Source: Nocardiopsis halophila DSM 44494
GTDB taxonomy: Bacteria > Actinomycetota > Actinomycetes > Streptosporangiales > Streptosporangiaceae
Direction of reading: 5' to 3'
Assembly (NCBI RefSeq): GCF_000341245.1
Contig: NZ_ANAD01000053.1
Span: 16,532-48,978 of the forward strand
DNA length: 32,447 nt
Numbering within the stretch: the first letter of the stretch is position 1; the number at the start of each line of letters is the position of its first letter. This document shows positions 1 to 6,930 of this stretch, in pieces. Under the pieces are notes generated by a model. The model saw nothing but the letters and a program-made list of their open reading frames with translations, ran no database searches and was not told the origin of the DNA. A program made the position numbers and the translations under genes.

Positions 1-501
1 CGGCGCCACCGGGTCGACCACCGACCACCACGCGGGGGCGGCGGCCAGGAGCACGGCTCCGACGGCGATGAGCACCGCCTGGCCGGCGGTGCGCTCCAGC
101 ACCACCGCGCGCACGCCGGCGCCGAGCGCCCCGCTGCGGCGGCCGTGGTCCAGGGCGCGGTGGACGTCGCCGAGCACCCCCGTGGGAAGGACCGCGTTCA
201 GGAACAGCGAGCGGTAGTAGGCGGCGACCGCCGGGCCGGTGCGCAGGCGCAGTCCCAGTGCGCGGGCGACCAGGACCCACCGGCGCGCGCTGAGCAGGGT
301 GGTCGCCGCTCCGACGGCCAGGGCCGCGGCCACCGCCAGGGCGGCGGGGCCGGCTCCGACGCCGCCCAGGGCCGCGGCCACCGCGCCCAGGTCCAGGCGC
401 CAGGCGACGATCCCCAGCAGCGCTGCCGCCGCGACGATCCGCGCCCACGGCCACAGGCCGGCCGGTATCCCGGCGCGCCGCCGCCGTTCAGGTCCGGTCA
501 C
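1..501 (-). CDS. Lysylphosphatidylglycerol-synthase/flippase-type membrane protein, partial (UPF0104)
   Basis: This is the N-terminal part of an integral membrane protein; the 3' end lies outside the window and about 167 codons are visible. After a basic N-terminus it shows hydrophobic segments and the family hallmark block YYRSLFLNAVLPTGVLGD followed by a VVLERTAGQ segment, as in the lysylphosphatidylglycerol synthase transmembrane (AglD/YbhN-like, PF03706) family. Members include lipid flippases and other membrane glycolipid-associated proteins of unknown substrate. I chose the GTG at 501 because a GGGGG tract lies 7 nt upstream and the GTG overlaps the stop of a small upstream reading frame as GTGA. 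An in-frame ATG at 555 is the alternative. It follows the methyltransferase gene on the same strand after roughly 450-570 bp, so it may belong to the cyclohydrolase operon or have its own promoter. The family call is strong; the substrate is unknown. Confidence 0.72.
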   Translation of the reverse strand, partial: MTGPERRRRAGIPAGLWPWARIVAAAALLGIVAWRLDLGAVAAALGGVGAGPAALAVAAALAVGAATTLLSARRWVLVARALGLRLRTGPAVAAYYRSLFLNAVLPTGVLGDVHRALDHGRRSGALGAGVRAVVLERTAGQAVLIAVGAVLLAAAPAWWSVVDPVAP

Positions 502-626
502 GTCCGTGCCCCCGTCCGGCCCTCCGCCCCGCGAGCGGAGGCGGAAGGCCACCATGATGCCACCGCCCGGTGCACCGATCGCCCCGTTTCGCGAATTTCC
601 ATGGTCCCCATGCGTGCCCCGCTCAT
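498..626 (-). CDS. Possible 42-aa coupled small ORF
   Basis: A short frame of 42 codons starts at an ATG with a GGAGG tract about 11 nt upstream. It ends in a TGA that overlaps the proposed GTG start of the membrane protein as GTGA. That arrangement would allow translational coupling. The peptide is basic and has no motif I recognise. It could equally be chance in this GC-rich sequence. Confidence 0.22.
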   Translation of the reverse strand: MSGARMGTMEIRETGRSVHRAVASWWPSASARGAEGRTGART

Positions 627-1073
627 TCCCCGTCGCTTCCTCCCCGGCGGTTCACTCCCGGGCCCGTACCGCGGCCGTACCCGCACCGTCGGCGCCGGTC
701 CCACCCCCTGAGTTCCGTCCGACCCGCGATCGGTTCGGATCCGGGTCCGGCCTCCGTCTGCAGGAACGACATCCCGCGAGGCCTGAAGGGGTGGCGATCA
801 CCTCGTTCAGAGGAACACCGCCTCCGGGGCCGCTGCCGAGCCCGAAGCACCGACCGGGGCGGCGGACCGCGCCCGGCGCGGAGGCCGCCGCGTCCGAAAA
901 CCCTGCCGCATGCATCGGCGGAACTTCCGACGGCCGTGGGCGGCCCCCGGACACGGCCCTCAGCCGCCCAAGGACGACATGCACACCGGCCCGGTCTCCG
1001 GTGGCGACCGGGCCCCGGCTCCCGGCTATCGAGCTCCCGGCTGTCGAGGCCCTATCTCCTCGGCACCTCCGCC
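627..1073. other. Intergenic stretch, no gene recognised
   Basis: This gap of about 450 bp separates the methyltransferase stop from the membrane-protein region. Open frames across it are low-complexity Pro/Arg/Ala/Gly translations with no family resemblance, and I see no credible gene. It is long compared with the other junctions of the operon (overlaps to 23 bp). It may hold a promoter for the membrane protein, but I cannot point to one. Confidence 0.5.
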
Positions 1074-1931
1074 TCACATTCGTCCGCCCCCTCCGTCGTC
1101 CGGCAGGGCGAGGAGGTCACGGTGGTGCACCTCTACGTGCAGGTCTCCGTCGGCGCACTGGGACCGGCGGCGGTCGAGGTAGTCGCGCGCTCTCACGCCC
1201 AGGTCCGGGCGCTGCTCGACGGCCGCCGCCACCCATCCCTCCAGCCACGCGGCGGCGAGGGCGCGCAGGTCCGGACCCAGCCGCCAGGGGCTGTCGCGGA
1301 CCAGGACGTGCGCGCCGGCTCCCGCGAACGCCTGTGCCACGGCCCCGGGAGCGTCCGGCCCCAGCAGCGTCCGACCTCCCGACTCCCGTCTCTGGTGCGC
1401 GTTGAACGCCGCCTCGATCTCCCGGTCCAGCGGCTCCTCAGGGGCCAGGACCACCCTGCCCGCCACCGAGAGGGTGAGCAGGGCCGGGCAGCGCGCACCG
1501 GTGCACGCGGCGACCAGCGCGTAGGCCTCGTCGGTCGTCAGCACGTCCAAGAGCGCCGAAGCGGTGACCAGGTCGGCCCCGCGCAGGTCGGACCCGGTAA
1601 GGACGGTGAGCTCGGCCGTGCGGGTCTCCACGGTCACCGGTCGCCCGTCCGCCGCCGCGGAGGGCGGGCCGGCCCGCGCGCGCCGGAGCAGGTCCTCGTC
1701 GCGGTCGTAGACCACCCAGTGCTGCGGACCGGGAAGGATCGGCGCCGTCCAGCGGGCCATGGAGCCGGTACCGCCTCCCAGGTCGCACACCAGCAGCGGC
1801 GCACCGTGCTCCGGTCGGCGCAGGAACCGGCCGGCCTCGGCGGCCAGGCCGCGGTGGCGCGCGGCCGCGTCGGCCGGCTCCCGCAGCGCCAGCCAGTCCG
1901 GAGCGAACCGCCGCGTCCCCGGTGCGTTCAT
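1074..1931 (-). CDS. Class I SAM-dependent methyltransferase
   Basis: The 285-aa protein has a class I Rossmann methyltransferase core. Motif I is the glycine-rich DLGGGTG at residues 50-56 (SAM binding), followed by an acidic VVYDRDED stretch near residues 73-80 that would bind the ribose of SAM. A LVTASALLDVLT segment resembles the post-strand 4 motif. The ATG lies inside an ATGA overlap with the glycosyltransferase stop upstream, so the two are probably translationally coupled. As the seventh gene of the cyclohydrolase operon it would methylate the pathway product or an intermediate. The substrate cannot be read from sequence. The C-terminal half (about residues 150-285) is less conserved in appearance and may form the substrate lid. 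Confidence 0.85.
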   Translation of the reverse strand: MNAPGTRRFAPDWLALREPADAAARHRGLAAEAGRFLRRPEHGAPLLVCDLGGGTGSMARWTAPILPGPQHWVVYDRDEDLLRRARAGPPSAAADGRPVTVETRTAELTVLTGSDLRGADLVTASALLDVLTTDEAYALVAACTGARCPALLTLSVAGRVVLAPEEPLDREIEAAFNAHQRRESGGRTLLGPDAPGAVAQAFAGAGAHVLVRDSPWRLGPDLRALAAAWLEGWVAAAVEQRPDLGVRARDYLDRRRSQCADGDLHVEVHHRDLLALPDDGGGGRM

Positions 1932-3055
1932 CGCGCCCCCTCTGCCGCCGCCCGGTCGCCGTGGAGCAGTTCCAGGACCCGGGCCATGTCCGCGGCCGCG
2001 CTCCTCCAGGAGCGCAGCAGGGCCCTCCGCTCGCGTGCGGCGGTCCGCAGGCCCACGCGCAGGGCCCCGTCGCCCCACCACCGTCCGAGAGCCCCCGCGA
2101 GCGCCAAGGCGTCCCCCGAGGGGACGAGGAGGCCGGCCACCCGGCCGCCGGAGACGCGGCCGACGGTCTCGGGCAGCGCCCCCGCCCCGCTCACCAGGAC
2201 CGGGATGCCGCGTGCCAGCGCTTCGGACACCACCATGCCGTAGGTCTCCGCGCGGGAGGGCAGCACCACCAGGTCGGCGCGGGCGAACTCCCCGTCCAGC
2301 GCCGAGGGGCCCAGCGCGCCGGTGAAGCGGACCCGGTCCCGGATGCCGTGCCGTTCGAGCCGCTCCTCGACCCGTTCGGCGAATGTGGGGCGCGAGGGGC
2401 CTCCGGGGGAGGCCGCCTCCGAGGGCTGGGGGCCGGCCATGACGCACGTCCATCGCCGGTCGCGGTTTCGGCCGAGCGCTTCGGCGAGCAGGTCCTGTCC
2501 TTTGCGCGGGGTCACCGCCGCCACGCACAGCAGCCTGGAGGCGCCGTCGGTCCCGGGCGCCAGGGGCGCACGGTCGGTGCCGGGCTCCACCGTGTGGACC
2601 CGCGCCGGGTCGAGCCGGTGGCGCCGTGCGATGTCCCGCGCCGCGTGGCCACTGGTGGCCACCACCCGGTCCGCCGCGCGCAGGACCGCCCCCTCCGCTC
2701 GCTCGTACGCCTCCGCTCGCTCAGGGCGCAGCCCTCCCTCGTCCGCAAGGGGAAGGTGGACGAGGACCGCCAGGCGCAGCCGGGCCGCCGCCGGGGCGAG
2801 CACGTCGGGGACGCCGCAGGCCACCAGCCCGTCCACCAGGACGGGGGTGCCGTCCGGAAGCCCGTCGAGGGCCCGGGACAGCCGCGCGCGCTCGGCGCCC
2901 GAGGGATCCGGCCAGGCACCGTCCAGCGGGAGTTCACGCACCGGCATCCCCACGCGCGCCGACTCCTCGGCGATGCGCCGGTCGTACCGGTTCCCTCCGC
3001 TGGGCGCGGCCGGGTCGCCGATGCTCCCGGGAACGATGAAGACCGTCGTGCTCAC
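1928..3055 (-). CDS. Glycosyltransferase family 4 (GT-B fold)
   Basis: The 375-aa protein is a retaining-type GT4 enzyme that would transfer a sugar from a nucleotide-sugar donor. The C-terminal donor-binding domain carries the EX7E motif (E270 and E278 in [17 protein letters not shown]), preceded by a typical [10 protein letters not shown] segment near residues 181-190. The N-terminal domain has the [11 protein letters not shown] loop (an acceptor-side glycine-rich loop) and a [12 protein letters not shown] stretch. No transmembrane segment is evident, so it is cytosolic or peripheral. The GTG start overlaps the PTPS-like gene stop by 4 bases (GTGA) and the stop overlaps the methyltransferase ATG by 4 bases. 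Acceptor and donor are unknown. Together with a CDP-alcohol phosphatidyltransferase and a flippase-type membrane protein, the context suggests a glycosylated and possibly lipid-anchored product, which is inference. Confidence 0.87.
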   Translation of the reverse strand: MSTTVFIVPGSIGDPAAPSGGNRYDRRIAEESARVGMPVRELPLDGAWPDPSGAERARLSRALDGLPDGTPVLVDGLVACGVPDVLAPAAARLRLAVLVHLPLADEGGLRPERAEAYERAEGAVLRAADRVVATSGHAARDIARRHRLDPARVHTVEPGTDRAPLAPGTDGASRLLCVAAVTPRKGQDLLAEALGRNRDRRWTCVMAGPQPSEAASPGGPSRPTFAERVEERLERHGIRDRVRFTGALGPSALDGEFARADLVVLPSRAETYGMVVSEALARGIPVLVSGAGALPETVGRVSGGRVAGLLVPSGDALALAGALGRWWGDGALRVGLRTAARERRALLRSWRSAAADMARVLELLHGDRAAAEGAR

Positions 3056-3450
3056 AGCGACCGCTCATAGCTCGCCCACGCGACGTGGGACTCGTGGAGG
3101 GTCACCGCCAGGCCGTCCAGCCCGCGCGCCCCCTCCCCCAGCTCGCCGGCCTCGATCCGGGCGGCGAGCCGGTCGGCGACCACCTTGGCGAGGTACTCCG
3201 TGGTGGTGTTGACGCCTTTGAAGGCCGGATCGTCGTCGAGGTTGCGGTAGTTCAGTTCGGCCAGGACCTCGCCGAGCCGGGTGGTCGCCAGTCCGATGTC
3301 GACGACCACCCCGTCGCCGTCCAGCTCGGCGCGGCGGAAGGCCGCGTCGACGACGAAGGTGGCGCCGTGCAGGGCCTGTGCCGGTCCGAAGACGTCGCCG
3401 CTGAAGCTGTGCGCGGCCATGAAGTGGTCGCGGACGGTGACGCTGAACAA
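3052..3450 (-). CDS. 6-pyruvoyl-tetrahydropterin synthase/QueD-fold protein with degenerate active site
   Basis: The 132-aa protein has the length and layout of the PTPS/6-carboxytetrahydropterin synthase family (T-fold): an AAH zinc ligand (H14), an LHGATF block (H28), a central LNYRNLDD region, [15 protein letters not shown] matching the PTSE-helix, and a C-terminal LHES acid region. By eye against E. coli QueD, several key residues are missing. The HGH motif is HGA, so the third zinc His is lost at position 30. The catalytic Cys four residues before the first His of HGH is Ala24. The LDHH catalytic His is replaced in LNYR. The retained glutamate (HES) would still bind a pterin or pyrimidine ring. 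The start is TTG at 3450, chosen because GAGGAGG lies 5 nt upstream. It sits 23 bp after the dehydrogenase. It may bind or transform a cyclohydrolase II-derived pyrimidine rather than dihydroneopterin triphosphate. Confidence 0.8.
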   Translation of the reverse strand: MFSVTVRDHFMAAHSFSGDVFGPAQALHGATFVVDAAFRRAELDGDGVVVDIGLATTRLGEVLAELNYRNLDDDPAFKGVNTTTEYLAKVVADRLAARIEAGELGEGARGLDGLAVTLHESHVAWASYERSL

Positions 3451-3473
3451 GGGTTCCTCCTCAGAGGCGGGGG

Positions 3474-4448
3474 TCAGGGGTAGGCGATCCGGTGGCAGAG
3501 GGCCGGGACGGTTCCGTCCGCCAGGCCCCGCATCGTCTCGGGCAGTTCGTCGAAGGGGCTCTCACCGCTGATGAGGGCGTCGTAGGCGGGGTCGGAGAGC
3601 AGGTCCAACGCCAGCGCCAGGCGGTCGCGCAGCGTCCGGCGCGCGCTGCGGGCCGGGGACACCCTCCCCACCTGGCTGCAGCGCACCGCCAGCCTGCGGG
3701 GGTGGAAGGCCTCTCCCAGCGGAACCCGCACCTGCCGGTCGCCGTACCAGCTCAGCTCGATCACCTCGCCCTCGGTCCCCAGGAGTTCCAGGGCCCGGGA
3801 CAGCCCCTCCTCCGAGGCGCTGGTGTGGAACACCAGGTCGCATCCGCCCTCGGCGCCGCCGGGCGCGGCGAAGGGGACGCCCAGCCGTTCGGCGACGGCG
3901 GCCCGTGCGGGGTCGGTGTCGACCAGCTGCAGGCGCACCCCCGGCAGGGCCGCCAGCAGGCGCGCCGTACAGCCGCCGACCATGCCGGCGCCGACGACGC
4001 AGACGCGGTCGCCCACCCGGGGCGCGGCGTCCCACAGGGCGTTGACCGCGGTCTCCACGGCTCCGGCGAGCACCGCCCGGCGGGCGGGCACCCCGGGCGG
4101 GAGCGGCACGACCGCGTCAGCCGGGACGACGTAGCGGGTCTGGTGCGGGTACAGGCAGAACACCTCGCGCCCGACCAGGTCCGGCGGGCCCTGCTCCACC
4201 CGCCCGCTGTTGAGGTAGCCGTACTTGACCGGGCCCGGGAACTCGCCCTCCTGGTGGGGCGCCCTCATGTCCGCGCTGAGGGCCTGCGGGACGCGCCCGT
4301 TGAACACCAGAGCCTCGGTGCCGCGGCTGACCCCGGTGTACAGGGTGCGCACCACGACGTCACCGGGGCCCGGTTCGGCAAGCCCGACGGGACGGATCTC
4401 CCCTTCGCCCGGAGCGTTCACCCAGAAAGCGCGCGCTGCGCGTTCCAC
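3474..4448 (-). CDS. MDR-superfamily (zinc-type) dehydrogenase lacking the catalytic Cys
   Basis: The 324-aa protein has a medium-chain dehydrogenase/reductase architecture: an N-terminal GroES-like domain and a nucleotide-binding Rossmann domain with GAGMVGG at residues 153-159 and an acidic LVDTD end of strand 2. At the position where zinc alcohol dehydrogenases have the catalytic Cys of GICGTD, this protein has TGVSRGTE (Ser41). The four-Cys structural zinc loop is also absent. That pattern resembles the BchC-like MDR branch. It probably oxidises or reduces an intermediate of the operon's pathway with NAD(P)(H). A GTG start at 4448 is chosen because a GGAGGG site lies about 8 nt upstream and the gene begins 4 bp after the preceding stop. 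Substrate unknown. Confidence 0.82.
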   Translation of the reverse strand: MERAARAFWVNAPGEGEIRPVGLAEPGPGDVVVRTLYTGVSRGTEALVFNGRVPQALSADMRAPHQEGEFPGPVKYGYLNSGRVEQGPPDLVGREVFCLYPHQTRYVVPADAVVPLPPGVPARRAVLAGAVETAVNALWDAAPRVGDRVCVVGAGMVGGCTARLLAALPGVRLQLVDTDPARAAVAERLGVPFAAPGGAEGGCDLVFHTSASEEGLSRALELLGTEGEVIELSWYGDRQVRVPLGEAFHPRRLAVRCSQVGRVSPARSARRTLRDRLALALDLLSDPAYDALISGESPFDELPETMRGLADGTVPALCHRIAYP

Positions 4449-4452
4449 CTGC

Positions 4453-5295
4453 TCACCCTCCGTTCGCCCCGGGGCCCGCCTCTGTGGCCGCCCATGGTGC
4501 GGCGCTCGTTCCGCGCCCGTCGCCCCGGCACCCGTCCGCGCCTGCACGGCGCGCGCGCCACAGCCACAGCACGTCCCGGCCGAAGGACCAGGCCAGCAGC
4601 GCGAGTGCGCCCGCAGCCGCCGCGGCCGCCGCGAACGGGGGCAGCAGACCGCTGACGACCGCGATGAGCGCCACCGCCTGCACCGCCGCCACGGCCTTGC
4701 GCGCGGTGCTCGGCGGGAGTCCGGCGCCGAGCCAGGGGGCGAAGCGCGCGGCCGCGCCGAAAGCGTAGCGTGCGCCGCCGATCGCCAGTGTCCACAGGCC
4801 GAGCAGGAACGCGGCGTGCACGCTGAGCACCAGGATCAGGAAGGCGTCGACCTCCATGTCGAAGCGGGCCCCGAGCCGCGATGCGGTACCCGTGCGCCGG
4901 GCGACCGGCCCGTCGACCCCGTCCATGGCCAGCGCCACCGAGGCCAGGACCGCCGCCGGCCAGGGGTCGGCGGGGCGGCCGGAGGCGGCGTCGGCGACCA
5001 GGGCGGCCACCCCGCCCACCAGCACAGCGCGGGCCAGGGTGACGCGGTCGGCCGGGCGCATGGACACCGCACCGTCGCGCCGCAGCGCGCGCGCCAGCAG
5101 CGCCCACAGCGCGAGCGCATAGGCGCACCCGACGGCCCATCCCGCCGCTCCGAGCCCGACGGTGGACGCGATCAGGGCCAGCAGCACGGGCTGGGCCGCG
5201 GCCCCCAGGGCCGTGCCCCACCACGGCCCCGGCCGCAGGTGCGGTCCGGGCCCGGCGATCGTGCGGGCGGGGATCTCACAGACGCCCATAAGCAC
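4453..5295 (-). CDS. CDP-alcohol phosphatidyltransferase family membrane enzyme
   Basis: The 280-aa protein carries the complete CDP-alcohol phosphotransferase signature D-x2-DG-x2-AR-x8-G-x3-D-x3-D at residues 125-150 (D125, D128, G129, A132, R133, G142, D146, D150). Several hydrophobic membrane segments flank it (about residues 28-70, 88-103, 112-124, 151-176 and 198-232). Such enzymes displace CMP from a CDP-activated alcohol with a second alcohol, as in phosphatidylinositol or phosphatidylglycerol phosphate synthesis. The start is GTG at 5295, 6 nt after a GGAGG that lies inside the end of the phosphatase gene; an ATG at 5289 is the alternative. It overlaps the phosphatase by 20 bases. 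Being adjacent to an inositol-phosphatase homologue it could be a phosphoinositol or polar-headgroup enzyme, but its placement in this operon suggests a specialised lipid. Confidence 0.87.
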   Translation of the reverse strand: MLMGVCEIPARTIAGPGPHLRPGPWWGTALGAAAQPVLLALIASTVGLGAAGWAVGCAYALALWALLARALRRDGAVSMRPADRVTLARAVLVGGVAALVADAASGRPADPWPAAVLASVALAMDGVDGPVARRTGTASRLGARFDMEVDAFLILVLSVHAAFLLGLWTLAIGGARYAFGAAARFAPWLGAGLPPSTARKAVAAVQAVALIAVVSGLLPPFAAAAAAAGALALLAWSFGRDVLWLWRARRAGADGCRGDGRGTSAAPWAATEAGPGANGG

Positions 5296-6106
5296 GCTTC
5301 ACCTCCGCCATCAAGGCGTCGCGGACGCCGGGGGCGAGGGCGAGGGTCGCCTCGGAGTCCACGGTGTGCTCGGAGCCGTCGCGGTCCAGGACGGCCCCGC
5401 CGGCCTCGCGCACCAGCAGCACGCCGGCGGCGGTGTCCCAGGGGCGGTTGGCCAGGATCAGCGCGGCGTCCAGCCGGCCGTGCGCGGTCCAGGCCAGGTC
5501 GGCCGCAGCGGTACCGAGCATCCTGATCCGCTGCACCCGCGCCCCGAGCCGCCCCAGCAGCTCCAGGCGCACCCGGTTCTTGGCCTCGGCGCCCGGCCCC
5601 ACGGCGAAGTCGCCGACCGCGACCATGGCCGCCCCCGGGTCGGCCGTGGCGGCCGCGTGCAGCCGTTCGGCGCCGCAGTAGGCCCCTACCCCGGACGCCG
5701 CCGAGTACGCGGCGTCCAGGAAGGGGAAGTCGATGGCGGCGGCCACCGCGGTCCGCCCGTGCACCAGGGCGACGGTCGCCCCGCACAGCGGGATTCCGCG
5801 GGCCAGGTTGGCGGTGCCGTCCACGGGGTCGACCACCCAGTAGGGCGCGTCCCCTCCGGCGCCGGTGCGGCCGTGCTCCTCACCGAGCACGCCCAGCCCG
5901 GGCGTCTCGCGGCCCAGGAAGTCCCGCAGCGCCTCCTCCACCGCCAGGTCCACGTCGGTCACCATGTCGCGGTCGCCCTTGGCGGCGACCGAGCGCGGGG
6001 CCCGGTCGGCGATGATGCGCCGGGCCAGGGCCGCCGCCTCGCGCGCGACCGGGAGCAGGTCGGCCCCGTCGGCCGTCGCGCCCGGCCGGGTCCCGTGCTC
6101 AGCCAC
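5276..6106 (-). CDS. Inositol monophosphatase-family phosphatase
   Basis: The 276-aa protein is a Mg-dependent, lithium-sensitive-type phosphatase of the IMPase/FBPase superfamily. All metal-binding motifs are visible: GEEH at residues 75-78, DPVDGT at 93-98, and WDTAAG at 223-228. Family members hydrolyse inositol-1-phosphate, fructose-1,6-bisphosphate, histidinol phosphate or 3'-phosphoadenosine 5'-phosphate. In this operon it could dephosphorylate a ribose 5-phosphate intermediate made by the cyclohydrolase (inference). A similar phosphatase step occurs in riboflavin synthesis, though with other enzyme families. The GTG start overlaps the cyclohydrolase stop by 8 bases, and the 3' end overlaps the phosphatidyltransferase gene. 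Confidence 0.88.
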   Translation of the reverse strand: MAEHGTRPGATADGADLLPVAREAAALARRIIADRAPRSVAAKGDRDMVTDVDLAVEEALRDFLGRETPGLGVLGEEHGRTGAGGDAPYWVVDPVDGTANLARGIPLCGATVALVHGRTAVAAAIDFPFLDAAYSAASGVGAYCGAERLHAAATADPGAAMVAVGDFAVGPGAEAKNRVRLELLGRLGARVQRIRMLGTAAADLAWTAHGRLDAALILANRPWDTAAGVLLVREAGGAVLDRDGSEHTVDSEATLALAPGVRDALMAEVKRAYGRL

Positions 6107-6812
6107 GGCGGCCCCCGCCCGTCTGCGCCGCCCCGCCGGAGGTGTCGCTCCCGGGACGCCCGTTCACGCCCTCCGCGCCGCCCACGGCCTCGACGCCGTC
6201 GAGCTGCGGGAGGTCGTGGCCGAGCCGGTCGCGCTTGGCGGTCAGGTAGGCGAGGTTGCCGCCGTGCGCGGGCGCCAGCAGCGGAACGCGCGCGGCCACC
6301 GCCAGGCCGTGCGCCTCCAGCGCCTCCACCTTGTCGGGGTTGTTCGACATCAGGCGGACGGAGGCCACCCCGAGGTGGCGCAGGATCCGGGCGGCCGGGC
6401 CGTAGTCGCGCACGTCGACCGGGAACCCCAGGGACGTGGCCGAGTCCACGGTGTCCAGCCCCTGCTCGTCCTGGAGAATGTGGGTGCGCACCTTGGCCAG
6501 CAGGCCGATCCCGCGCCCCTCGTGCCCGCGCATGTAGACCAGCACCCCGCGGCCCTCGGCCGCGATCGCCTCCAGGGCCGAGTCGAGCTGCTCGCCGCAC
6601 TCGCAGCGGGTGGCGCCGAAGACGTCCCCGGTCAGGCACTCGGAGTGGACGCGGACCAGGACCGGCCCGCCGTCCGCGACGTTCCCGCGCACCAGCGCCA
6701 TGTGCTCGCCGTGGGCCCCGGGGTCGCGGAAGGCCACGGCCCGGAACCGGCCGCGGCGGGTGGCCAGGTCGGATTCTGCGGTCTCCAGGTGCGTTCCGTC
6801 GTGATCAGGCAT
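6099..6812 (-). CDS. ribA-like: GTP cyclohydrolase II-like enzyme, Tyr-to-His active-site variant
   Basis: The 237-aa protein is clearly of the GTP cyclohydrolase II (RibA) family. The zinc site is HSECLTGDVFGATRCECG (C59, C70, C72), followed by YMRGHEGRGIGLLAK and the SNNPDKVEAL segment near the end of the domain. GCH II opens GTP, removes formate and pyrophosphate, and gives the riboflavin precursor pyrimidine. Aligned by eye to E. coli RibA, the catalytic Arg128 is kept (R135), but Tyr105 of KIRAYALQD is His111 in KVRTHILQD. The DTVEAN block is DTVDSA. From memory, a Streptomyces coelicolor paralogue with Met at this position releases the formylated pyrimidine, so this enzyme may also have an altered product. 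A Gly-rich tail of about 30 residues follows the domain. The ATG at 6812 has GGGGAG 5 nt upstream. It is the first gene of the operon and has no ribB/ribE neighbour. Confidence 0.88.
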   Translation of the reverse strand: MPDHDGTHLETAESDLATRRGRFRAVAFRDPGAHGEHMALVRGNVADGGPVLVRVHSECLTGDVFGATRCECGEQLDSALEAIAAEGRGVLVYMRGHEGRGIGLLAKVRTHILQDEQGLDTVDSATSLGFPVDVRDYGPAARILRHLGVASVRLMSNNPDKVEALEAHGLAVAARVPLLAPAHGGNLAYLTAKRDRLGHDLPQLDGVEAVGGAEGVNGRPGSDTSGGAAQTGGGRRG

Positions 6813-6930
6813 CCTGCTCCCCTCGCTGGTGGGAGGGCCGCGGCGGGGCGGCCCGGGCGCGCGTGCGCGTCACGCTATAGACTGACCCTGATATTCGAAA
6901 TTTGAAACATCGTATCTCGAGGACGGCATC
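6813..6930. promoter_or_regulatory. Divergent promoter/operator region between operon and TetR gene
   Basis: This 118-bp spacer separates the start of the cyclohydrolase operon from the TetR gene. It contains the most AT-rich patch nearby (about 6879-6915). Within it, TTCGAAATTTGAA at 6894-6906 is a 13-bp imperfect palindrome (5 of 6 base pairs). It is a candidate operator for the adjacent TetR protein. Minus-strand TATAGC at about 6874-6879 could be a -10 element for the operon; I see no strong -35. The divergent layout is the classical one for a local repressor. Confidence 0.45.

Noticed and set aside
239-1405. Long plus-strand open frames across 145-2243
   Set aside because: They are Arg/Pro/Ala-rich translations antisense to the methyltransferase and glycosyltransferase genes, as expected from high third-position GC.
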